A DNA stretch of 64,000 bases, from positions 16,981,087-17,045,086 of the forward strand of contig CM037870.1 of the NCBI GenBank assembly GCA_021292105.1, read 5' to 3'. Below the pieces are notes generated by a model. The model searched no databases, was not told where the DNA came from, and saw only the letters and a list, made by a program, of their open reading frames with translations. This document shows positions 36,885 to 47,300 of this stretch, piece by piece. The first letter of the stretch is position 1, and each line of letters starts with the position of its first letter. Both the position numbers and the translations under genes were made by a program. The stretch is from Anadara kagoshimensis (lineage: Eukaryota > Mollusca > Bivalvia > Arcoida > Arcidae).

Positions 36885-37950
36885 TCAGGTAACAGGAAGG
36901 AAGTAGATGTCTGACAGACTTGAAATCGGTACTTGTGGCATGAGACCTCATACTGAACTGGCATACAAGTCGGTTAACAGGAAGTAGATGTTGGGCAGAT
37001 GTGAAATCGGTACTTGTGGCATGAGACCTCATACTGAACTGTCATACAAGTCGGTTAACAGGAAGTAGATGTTGGGCAGATGTGAAATCGGTACTTTTGG
37101 CACGAGACCTCATACTGAACTGTCATACAAGTCAGTTCACAGGAAGTAGATGTTGGGCAGACGTGAAATCAGTACTTATGGCATGAGACCTCATACTGAA
37201 CTGTCATACAAGTCGGTTAACAGGAAGTAGATGTTGGGCAGATGTGAAATCGGTACTTTTGGCACGAGACCTCATACTGAACTGTCATACAAGTCAGTTC
37301 ACAGGAAGTAGATGTTGGGCAGACGTGAAATCAGTACTTGTGGCATTGGAACTCATACTGAACTGGCATACAAGTCGGTTAACAGGAAGCAGATGTTGGG
37401 CAGACGTGAAATCAGTACTTATGGCATGAGACCTCATACTGAACTGGCATACAAGTCAGTTCACAGGAAGTAGATGTTGGGCAGACGTGAAATCAGTACT
37501 TGTGGCATTGGACCTCATACTGAACTGGCATACAAGTCGGTTAACAGGAAGCAGATGTTGGGCAGATGTGAAATCAGTACTTATGGCACGAGACCCCATA
37601 CTGAACTGGCATACAAGTCGGTTAACAGGAAGCAGATGTTGGGCAGACGTGAAATCAGTACTTATGGCATGAGACCCCATACTGAACTGGCATACAAGTC
37701 GGTTAACAGGAAGCAGATGTTGGGCAGACGTGAAATCAGTACTTATGGCACGAGACCCCATACTGAACTGGCATACAAGTCGGTTAACAGGAAGCAGATG
37801 TTGGGCAGATGTGAAATCAGTACTTATGGCACGAGACCCCATACTGAACTGGCATACAAGTCGGTTAACAGGAAGCAGATGTTGGGCAGATGTGAAATCA
37901 GTACTTATGGCACGAGACCTCATACTGAACAAGCATACAAAATTTCAAGT
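36885..37950. repeat. 81-bp minisatellite, about 13 units
   Basis: Unit: GAAGCAGATGTTGGGCAGAC then 'gtgaaatcagtacttatggc', 'atgagacctcatactgaact', 'ggcatacaagtcggttaaca'. TGAAATC recurs at 81-base steps from 36921. The distal copies (37500-37920) are almost identical; the proximal ones are more diverged. Long open frames on both strands follow from a period divisible by three. Flanks 'tataccccgcttttaactt' (36831) and 'tataccccctttaat' (38031) suggest the array is the core of a larger dispersed repeat. Confidence 0.93.
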
Positions 37951-38435
37951 AGCTGTGTTTAGTTTAGTAGTTGTTGAGAAAACTGTTACGAATATTTTTG
38001 TTTCAGACGAAAGGACAGAGGTAAACCAGTATACCCCCTTTAATCGAAGCTAGGGTATAAAAAGATGTAATTTATTTAATCAATTTTTAGCATTATATTT
38101 TGGCAGTTTACTAAGATCATGGATGACCTATGGCAAACTATCTACTTGGCACTGTCCAAGTGTAAATAAAATTCCACTTGTCACTGGGCTCTTTTAACTG
38201 GGCCAGGATGAGTAGACACTGTCCAAGTGTGAATAAAATTTCACTTGTCACTGGGCTGTTTTTATTGGGCCAGGATGAGTAGACGAGTACTTTGTCGAAG
38301 GCCAGGAAAGACTTTGAGAATGAAACTGAACTTCTTTGAAATTAAACAATAATAACTTAATTCAGTAAACATATGAAAAGTGAGGGGTTAAAAATATCTA
38401 CTAGTCCCATGGCATGGATTCTATACAATCTTAAC

Positions 38436-38662
38436 TATAGGCAAACCACATTGACCTGTCAGCTTGACCTTTCATTGAAAATATTCATACAGATTGGTCC
38501 ATCCAATACATGGGTAGTGTTAAGATCCGTGGTTAATACATAAACACTGTTCATTTCCCATGATATAGATGAAATGATGTGTTTCCTAAACATAAATATA
38601 CTGGTCCATAATAAATATTTACATTAAAGGTCAAGCAGACAGGTCAATGTTGTTTGCATATA
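38436..38662. mobile_element. MITE family I, second copy
   Basis: Starts TATAGGCAAACCACATTGAC, ends 'aggtcaatgttgtttgcatata'. Its right end shares the TA of the adjoining MITE G. Confidence 0.8.
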
Positions 38663-38840
38663 CAGTAAAACATGTTTATAACGAAACCCTAGGGACTTTA
38701 TTTTTAACTTTGTTATAAAGCAACTTCGTTATATTGTTATATATAGACTTATATAGAGAAGCAGAAGGGGCCAAATTATTGACTTCATTCTATCCATGTA
38801 TTCGTTTTAAGCGTGTTCGTTATATTTGTGTTTTACTGTA
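38661..38840. mobile_element. MITE family G, intact
   Basis: TACAGTAAAACATGTTTATA (left) and TATATTTGTGTTTTACTGTA (right) are inverted and bounded by TA. Relatives: 35803-36358, decayed forms near 1540, 7930, 48907, 51763, 54052 and 55003. Confidence 0.8.
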
Positions 38841-38989
38841 TCTACAACTAACAAAACAATCATTTTGCACTACACATTGTAACTAAATAAAGAATATAAC
38901 AAAATATAGTGAATAAATTAACTAAGTACTGTAAATATGGATATTTTCACAGTCATTTTATTTCATAAATTCATGAGATTAACAATCCT

Positions 38990-39390
38990 TGTGAAAAATT
39001 TATTTTGACATACTAGTAGGTAATTCATAATTCAAATATCCACTTTCATGCACAACAATTTTTGCAAGAATTTAATTTCATACAATTCACTTGTATTTGC
39101 ATTGACAATCATTTGACTTGAAAATAAAAGTATGTGAATATCTCAAAATATCAATTCTCATATGCAACATTTTTTGCAAAAATTTTATTTTGATATGATT
39201 CACATGCATTTGCATTGACAATCATTTGACTTGAAAATATAAGTATGTGAAAATCTTGAAATAATGATTCTTTACATGCAACAATTTTTGTAAAAATTTA
39301 ATTTTGATAAAATTCACTTGCATTGGCAATTATTCAACAATGTGAAGATAAAAGTATGTGTACGTCTTAAAATAATGACGCAAAAGTTTT
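38990..39390. repeat. Tandem repeat, about 110 bp x 3.5
   Basis: 'cattgacaatcatttgactt' and 'gcaacattttttgcaaaaat' recur at roughly 110-base spacing. Confidence 0.8.
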
Positions 39391-39596
39391 ATAAATTTAC
39401 AGTTTCTTAGATAGGCACACATTTTTTTGATATATATCTCTAGTATGAACAAAAAACACCATCACACTAAATATACCTAGCTTATAAGGGAGATATTCAT
39501 ACCACATTTGTAAAATGAAAGTATAATTCAATTTTTTTTCATCTTTTTAAAACAAAAGACCTAAGAAAAATACAAAATATACAAAATATTTTATCT

Positions 39597-40533
39597 AGGT
39601 CACAATGACCTACTGGTACTCTGAATAAAATTTAAGGAGAAAATTGTTTCTATAATATATAGAGATTAACAAGTAAAAAAAACCTTAATAAAAATATTGT
39701 AGGTCGCTGTGACCTACATTTTATATAAAAAAAAAAATTCTAAATAAAGATTAAAAAATCACAAGACTAAATGAAAATGTAAAGTCTCTAGGTCACTGTG
39801 ACCTACTTTTTATAAAAACATATGATAGAAAATTTCTTATAAATAACTAAGAGACTAAACAAAAGCATGAAATTCTCTAGGTCACTGTGACCTAATTTTT
39901 ATAAAAAAATATGTAAGAAATTTTCATACATATCGAGAATAGAAAATAACTAAGAGACTAAACAAAAATATGAACTACTCTAGGTCGCTGTGACTTACTA
40001 TTTATAAAAAACATAAAGAAATTTTTTCTAAATAAAGATTAGAAAATCACAAGACTAAACAAAACATGTAAAGTCTCTAGGTCACTGTGACCTACTTTTT
40101 ATAATAACATGAAGAAAAATTTTTCTTAATAAAGATTAGAAAATAACAAGACTAAATAAAAATAGTCACAGTGACCTTTTACAAATAAAAATCAGGAATA
40201 GGAGATTATTTTGTTGTTTTTTTTGAAAATACAGATACAAATAAGAAATATTCTAGGTAACCATGACCTTCTGTGAATAAAAAACATAAATGGGAGATTA
40301 TCATTTTTTTCAAAATACAGATACAAATAAGAAATATTCTAGGTCATCATGACCTTCTGTGAATAAAATACATAAATCTGAGATTATCATTTTTTTCAAA
40401 ATACAGATACAAATATGTAAGAAATATTCTAGGTCACCATGACCTTCTGTGAATAAAATACATAAATCGGAGATTATCATTTTTTTTTCAAAATACAGAT
40501 ACAAATAAGAAATATTCTAGATCATCATGACCT
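39597..40533. repeat. Array of eleven AGGTCA-NNN-TGACCT palindromes
   Basis: Palindromes at 39597, 39701, 39790, 39879, 39982, 40079, 40163, 40255, 40341, 40431 and 40519, each 15 bases and spaced 84-104. Perfect at 39597, 39790, 39879, 40079, 40341 and 40431; the others have one or two changed half-site bases. Two unit types: before 40180 the half-sites are embedded in 'ctctaggtcactgtgacctac', and after it in 'tctaggtcatcatgaccttc'. The half-site and 3-base spacer are those of a canonical estrogen response element. The intervening AT-rich DNA is repeated too, so this is a minisatellite rather than a set of independent sites. Confidence 0.93.
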
Positions 40534-40639
40534 TCTGTGAATAAAAAACATAAATCGGAGATTTTTTTCAACATACATTTTTAGAGATAGAAAATTGTAT
40601 AAAAGTGTCTATGATAATACAAAACAAGAGAGAAAGTGT

Positions 40640-40935
40640 GTGCTAAAATCGAGAACACAGTAAAAATATAACATAAAAAATAAAGCACAAACTATACTCG
40701 AGAATTATAAATGAACATAAAATTTACAAAGCTTTGGAATATTCATACTTGGTATGGAAACAAAATCGCAACACACACACATACACATATAAATCAAAAG
40801 AAGAAAAAACAATAACAATTTTCATACTATGTATGGAAACAAAATCATAACACACAGTGACTAAACATACACACATAAAAAATTAGAGAAGAAAAAAACC
40901 ATCAACAACAATGTCCATACAATGTATGGATACAA
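40640..40935. repeat. Tandem repeat, about 100 bp x 3
   Basis: Units carry 'catact.tgtatggaaacaaaatc', 'acacacacatacacat' and 'agaagaaaaaa'. Confidence 0.7.
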
Positions 40936-40942
40936 AGATTCA

Positions 40943-41756
40943 TATCTTGTTTTCTTGAACACAGATATCTTGAACTTCCGGATAAGTTGAACTTTTTAAA
41001 AATTCCGAAATGATTTACACATTATTCAACCAAAAATGAGTTAGTCTGGTAATTTCGAACTTGGATATCTAAAAGTTTTGGATAAGTTGAACCATTTTTT
41101 AGGTCCACTGAATAAAAATTCACTGAAAATAGTGTTCATTAACTGGAACTAAAATTTTCACTCAACTCAAAGTAAAAATTCATATCAGTCCACTAACAAA
41201 ACATGTTTTACTAAAATGTAATTTTAACTACTGTCAGGAACTTGGTGCATTCTTGTCATAAATGACTGTGATTTTTTTTTTCAAACTGACCTCAAGACTT
41301 TGGAATGAAGACCAAAACTGAATGATTTTTCTTTTCCATCAGCAAAATAGAAATGTCGCAGAAAGAAAGATGTAAAATAAACACATCTTGGGTAGATAAA
41401 GAAAACAACAAATTTATCAGTTAATGTGAAAGGCGTGGTGAGCATGAAAGTGAAAATGAAGTTACTTCCGGTTTACAAAAGTACAATCACTCTCCACCAT
41501 TCACAAAGGATATCTCAACAGATATCTCAAAGGATATATTAACAGATATCTCAATGGATATCTCAACAGATATCTCAATGGATATCTCAACAGATATCTC
41601 AAAGGATATGTCAACAGATATCTCAATGGATATCTCAACGGATATCTCAACAGATATCTCAATGGATATCTCAACAGATATCTCAATGGATATCTCAAAC
41701 TTCTGATAAGTCCAATCATTTTAATTTTCACCGTTGAGTTCAAGATAACAAGATTA
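40943..41756. mobile_element. Non-autonomous element with 'ATCTTGTT.TCTTGAAC' inverted ends
   Basis: Left CATATCTTGTTTTCTTGAAC and right GTTCAAGATAACAAGAT are inverted. Second inner pair: 'cttccggataagttgaact' against 'cttctgataagtccaat'. A GATATC minisatellite fills its right end. Confidence 0.65.
41509..41698. repeat. 12-bp GATATC minisatellite
   Basis: Alternating GATATCTCAACA and GATATCTCAATG units, about 16 copies; each holds the palindrome GATATC. Confidence 0.95.
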
Positions 41757-41849
41757 AACTGTATTTTATGTTAAAACACACCAAATAATTAAGTTAAAGC
41801 TATGGTTTCACTAGAATAAAACTATATAATATATGATAATTATCATAAA

Positions 41850-42125
41850 AACAAAATCATTTTCTCCGATCGTGTATCTATACGCTTAATAAATTAACAA
41901 AATATTTCTCCGATCATGTATATAAATGCTTAATAAATTAACCAATTATTTCTCCTACCATTTACATATATGCTTGATAAATTACCAAATTATTTCTCCG
42001 TTCATGTATATATACGCTTAATAAAGTAACAAATTCTTTCTCCTACCATTTACATATAGACTTTATTAATTAACAAATTATTTTTCTGCTCATGTACCGG
42101 TATATATATACTCTTAGTAAATTAA
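41850..42125. repeat. Tandem repeat, about 60 bp x 4-5
   Basis: 'tttctccgatcatgtatata' and 'gcttaataaattaacaaat' alternate with diverged 'ctcctaccatttacatat' units. Confidence 0.75.
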
Positions 42126-42462
42126 GAGATTAAAAAATTTAATTAAATTAAAAAATTATAATTATTATTTTCATAAAATATTTCATTCAATTCTTATAAA
42201 GAAATATTACAATCTAACTTCTCATTCACTGTCCATACAATGTTAGTTAAAAATGGAGGTTGTGTTTTTTCGAGACTAGAGTCTATTGAAACTGACAAAT
42301 TTACATGTATATTGAATTTATTAGCATGGATAAAATAGTTCAAATTCCCAAATGGAGGTTGCTTCTCAAGACTAGAGGTTATTTAAACTGACCAATTTAC
42401 ATGTATATTGCATTTATTAATTAAAATAAAACAGTCCGAATGCCCAAATACTTCATTTAAAT

Positions 42463-43160
42463 GGATGCAGTGGAGTAATGGTGGTTTTAGGCCCCAGTCA
42501 AGATTCTTCCACATATACTGAGGTGTGGCAAGTTTTTGGATGGTGGAGGAAACTGAGTGGATTATTGTTTTAAGCTGCATTAGCATTATTTCAACTATTT
42601 GCAGAGCAAACTGGAGTACCTGGATAAAACACTGAACATCAGTGAGCAAATTGGCAATTCAAACCTAAGTGGTGAAAAGCGTTGTGATCACAGGGTTCGT
42701 ACAGACATTTGGACTCCACATTTAAGGACTTTTTAGGGTCTTTTCAAGGGTCTTATTTGCAAATTTAAGGCCTAATCAAAGGGACAATTTTGGCAAAAAA
42801 AAATATTGGTGCAAAGGCAATTAAATCAGTAAAACAATTATGTGTCCATAGTAACGACACTTGAAATGGAGGTTGAAGTTTGGCATTCAGGAGGGCCAGG
42901 TACCTTTAAATTGCTCATTTAAACACAACTTATTAATTATTTAAATTATATATATATTAGTCTATTCTCAACCACTTAATATCAAAATACTGACACTAAA
43001 CTGGCCAAGTTCAAGGGCTTTTTAGGGCCTTCAGGATAAATGCAAGGGCATTTTAGGGTCAGACTTGTTTTTAGGGTCTTTTTAGGGTAAACCTAAAAAT
43101 TTAAGGACTTTTCCAGGCCTGTACGAACCCTGGATCAGTAAGCCACTTAGCCGCTGAGGG
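42463..43160 (-). mobile_element. SINE family B split by MITE L
   Basis: Left part 42463-42690 ('gtggagtaatggtggtttta', 'tcaagattcttccacatata', 'ggaggaaactgagtggatt'). It resumes at 43138 with 'agtaagccacttagccgctg', the head complement. Removing 42691-43137 restores a continuous family B element. Confidence 0.75.
42691..43132. mobile_element. MITE family L with 14-bp perfect ends and 5-bp target duplication
   Basis: CAGGGTTCGTACAG at 42691-42704 and its exact reverse complement at 43119-43132; flanked by GATCA at 42686-42690 and 43133-43137. The interior has 'tttagggtcttttcaagggtc'-type repeats. No open frame. Confidence 0.88.
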
Positions 43161-43252
43161 GCAAAAACTTATATGAGATATTAAAATGAACCTTTTATGT
43201 AATGACATAATGGTAAAAGACTCTTAAAATTTACAATTCATTTAAAAAGGTT

Positions 43253-44069
43253 TTTATTGTAGATTTTCAGTTGATTAATTACTTAATCATGGTAATATTT
43301 AGTTAATTAATGAAATTAATGAAATATCATTACATAAAAAACGAAAACTGTCAAAAAATTACAACATAATATTATACATGTGCATTTTCAGGCAGAAACA
43401 CAATTCAAATTTTATAAAATTTTCAGACAAAAACACAATTCAAATTTTATAATATTGGAGACATGTTGATGCATATACCCAAACAGAAAGCTAAAAATTG
43501 AACACTTTTTAAATTATTTGTAAAAAAAATAATTTAAATTTTCAATCAAAAGTGTGAAATTTTGTTAATTGTACTAATGCTGTAATAATGCCATCTGAAA
43601 TTAAAACAGAGATTAATTAATACTTGAACTAGAATGAACACAAAACTGGGTTTTTGTTTAATAATTGTCTTAACGTTCTCTCCATGTAAAGTTGTCCAAA
43701 CACTGATTACAGCTTATTAAATGATGATGATGTGATGACAGTGAAATTGGTGCTGCTGCTGCTGCTGATGACGATGATGATGATGGTGGTGGAATAACAA
43801 CGATGATGATGGGATTATGGAAATTATGATGGAATGATGAAAATGGTGATGAAAACAATGATGATGATGATGAAAACAATCTTGATGATGATGATGATGA
43901 TGGAATGATAATGAAGATGATTATGATAATGGAATGATATGATGATGGAATGATGATCGATATGTACAACATTGTTATTCTGTGAGTGTGATTAAAAAGT
44001 TGATATCAATATAACCATATTGTTGCCGCTACTCATGTGAATTTGTGTTAACAACCTCATTGGCTGAGG
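43253..44069 (-). other. ATP13A 3' UTR with candidate poly(A) signals and an ATC-rich microsatellite
   Basis: Downstream of the stop, the first canonical AATAAA on the minus strand is at 43258-43253; a variant ATTAAA is at 43662-43657. Between 43718 and 43955 the sequence is an imperfect GAT trinucleotide repeat (ATC on the transcript strand) with AATGAT variants. The actual cleavage site cannot be seen. Confidence 0.5.
43718..43955. repeat. Imperfect (GAT)n microsatellite
   Basis: GATGATGAT runs with GAAAAC and GGAATGAT interruptions, inside the presumed ATP13A 3' UTR. Confidence 0.9.
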
Positions 44070-44390
44070 TTATACCAATTTTGTCTGACTATCATCACAA
44101 GACGGAGCGTAATCACCAGTATCAACTTCTACAACCGAGACAGACGGTTTAACGACTTCCACTGAGGCACCATTGGGCAAGACGGTAGTTGCAGTGTCAC
44201 TATAGCTGGATTTAAAATGGTTCTCTGGCAAAGTTCTATTCATGCTGGCGACACGACTAATTGGCGGCCAATCAGGTGCCTCGTCGATTTCCTGTTCGAT
44301 TGTATGATATTCGTACTGACTTAACGGAAGACATCTTTCTACCATTTCAAGGCACTTCTGACGCACATGGGTGTTATCCAATAGATAAGT
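44070..44390 (-). CDS. ATP13A3: ATP13A final exon with stop codon
   Basis: 106 codons and TAA (44072-44070): [20 protein letters not shown], then a cytosolic tail with [18 protein letters not shown] and a low-complexity Ser/Thr/Val end. The acceptor is TTTTCTAG. PDWPP corresponds to the PEWPP near the C-terminus of ATP13A3. Confidence 0.94.
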   Translation of the reverse strand, partial: TYLLDNTHVRQKCLEMVERCLPLSQYEYHTIEQEIDEAPDWPPISRVASMNRTLPENHFKSSYSDTATTVLPNGASVEVVKPSVSVVEVDTGDYAPSCDDSQTKLV

Positions 44391-47300
44391 CTAGAAAATA
44401 AATGAAAATTTTATAATAAGTAAAGTACAAAAGCAAGTCTTTAACAGTATATGATCATTTTCATCATATTTAGATTCAATGAAAGAAACCTTGGTGAGTG
44501 AACTCATATATCCCAGGCAGCCACATATTGGACCTCGACTTCTGCAAATATTTCTGTGAAATTTTCAAACATCTGAGAATGTAATTTCTGTAAAAATCAG
44601 CAGAGCAGAATAAAACGTAAACCTGATCTGTAACTCATTGTGGTAGACTCGCATACCCAAAATCAGTTCAATAACTTGTAATAATAAGTGCGGAAAACTT
44701 ATGGTGGACAGTTGTGTCAAAAACATCATGCCTTCCTCAACAAAATTGCATGGGATGTATCACTATCAAGTCCAAAAATCCATTTCTTTTTTATTTTCCA
44801 AGATTTATCACCAACCCCCTTTATAATGCCAATATTTGACTACAACTGTATTAAATATTTACATTGCCATCTGTGTTTTAAATTGGTCATAATCTTTAGA
44901 AATTTAAAATGTTGGAAACATCCTTCTGCTAACTGGAGTGGTTTTTTTTAGCTAAAATAGTGTATTGAACCCTGACCTCCCCATACCCCGGTTAAAAGAA
45001 GTCAATCAACTTACCTCTATCAAAACTGATACAAAGAAATTAGCTAAAGCAATTCCTATAAGCAACCATCTATATGTGACAGACTCGATAGGTTTTAACT
45101 GAAATAAAAAATAAAATCATTTTGATGTCACAACATATTTTGTTATGCATGTTGTTTTTTTTAAAGTTTTTGTGAAGAAAATCTTTATAAAACAAGAGGC
45201 CCATGGGCCTTAACGCTCACCTGAGGCAGAGTACATATCTTTTGCAGAGGTTCAATGGTCAATGACATTAATAAAAGAGAATATCAAAATTTTCAGCAGT
45301 AAGGGCCAATAATATGCAAGTATTTTTGCAAATTAATTATAATAATTATTATATAAGTATGCTATATATAACATATCTAAAGTCTAGCTACAATATGTTA
45401 TTTATAAACAGCTAAAACATCTGTATATTAAAATGCGCATTAGGCCTATACCTACAATATTCCAATATACATGCCTATACAAAGAGTTTATAGTTTTTAA
45501 GATAATTAACCATTTAAGTATTCATTCGCATCTATGAGCTTGACCTTTGAACCTATGACCTTCATTCATATATCAAAATGATTGTTGTGCAAATGCTTAC
45601 AATATTCTAATATACATGCCTATACAAAAAGTTTATAGTTTTTGAGATAATTAACCATTTAAGTATTCATTCAATTCTATGACCTTGACCTTTGAACCCA
45701 TGACCTTCAATCATATATCAAAATGATCATTAGGCCAATACCTACAATATTCCAATATATATGCCTATACAAAAAGTTTATAGTTTTTGAGATAATTAAC
45801 CATTTAAGTATTTGTTTGCATCTATGACCTTAAACTTTGAACCTATGACCTTAATTCATATATCAAAATGATCGTTGTGCAAATGCCTACAAGATTCTAA
45901 TATACATGCCTATACAAAAAGTTTATAGTTTTTGAGATAATTAACCATTTTAATATTCGTTTGCAGCTATGACCTTGACCTTTGAACCTATGACCTTCAC
46001 TCATATATCAAAATGATCGTTAGGCCAATACCTACAATATTCCAATATACATGCCTATACAAAAAGTTTATAGTTTTTGAGATAATTAACAATTTAAGTA
46101 TTTGTTTGCATCTATGACCTTGACCTTTGAACCTATGACCTTCAATCATATATCAAAATGATCATTGTGCAAATGCCTATAATATTCAATATACATGCCT
46201 ATACAAAAGGTTTATATTTTTTGAGATAAATAATCATTTCAGAAGTTGTTCACATCTGTGACCTTTACCTTTGTACCCATAACCTTCATTCACATATCAA
46301 AATGGTTGTTAGGCTAATACCTACAATATTCTAATATACATGCCTATACAAAAAGTTAACAGTTTTCAAGATAATCAACCATTCAGGTTTTCATTCACAT
46401 CTGTGACCTTGACCTTTGAACCCATGACCTATATTCATATATCAAAATGATCGTTAGGTTAATACCTAAAATATTCTAATATACATGCCTATACAAAAAG
46501 TCTATAGTTTTTGAGATAAATAATCATTTCAGTACTTGTTTACATCTGTGACCTTGACCTTTGAACTCATGACCTTTATTCATATATCAAAATGACCATT
46601 GGGCCATTACCTACAATATTCTAATATACATGCCTATACAAAAGTTCATAGTTTTGCAGATAATTAACTATTTTGGTAAACTTAAACATCTGTGACCTTG
46701 ACCTTTGAACCCATGACCTTAATCGATATATCAAAATGATAGTCATGTCAATACCTACAATTAACCAAAAATCCTACGTCATTATCACCAGAAATGTTTA
46801 AAAAATAGCATTTTTTATCAAAGGTCAAAAACTGGGACATGACTTTGACCTTTGACCTTGACATCAATCGGAAAAAAATCGCAAGACAAGATCAACAGTG
46901 AAAACTCCATACAATTATCTTCAGCCATTATGAAGTTATAACAATAAATGTCTCATTTTAAAAATTACATAATTTTACGCAAAAAACGTGTAACCTATTT
47001 TTCGTCCAATTTTCATGAAAAACACAATTTTAGTGTATCTAAGTATCCTGAATCCAAAAATCTAATCAAAATTTGCCTGCACCTTTTGGTTTCAGAGAAG
47101 AAGATTTTTTTTGTCTTTTGGATATTTATAGTAACAGCAGCCATATTGTTGGGCGTGGTCAAACCCCGAACACAATTTTGAAAGCCTGTTACCCAGGCAT
47201 AATAATCACCAAGTTTCATTAAATTTGGCTCAGTAGTTTTGGAGGAGAAGATTAAAATGTAAAGTTTAAGCACGACGGACGACGGACGGTGATAGATAGC

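Noticed and set aside
37456..37962. Overlapping 158- and 162-residue open frames with 27-residue repeats on both strands
   Set aside because: Products of the 81-bp minisatellite; overlapping antisense frames with no start context or domain.
41501..41743. Open frame of RYPLRYLL repeats
   Set aside because: Translation of the 12-bp GATATC minisatellite.
43670..43972. Serine/isoleucine/histidine-rich open frame
   Set aside because: Translation of the GAT microsatellite in the ATP13A 3' UTR.
46948..47273. Overlapping 77- and 86-residue open frames
   Set aside because: Within the 3' part of the 2.15-kb element; text such as 'caagtttcattaaattt' is shared non-coding repeat sequence.
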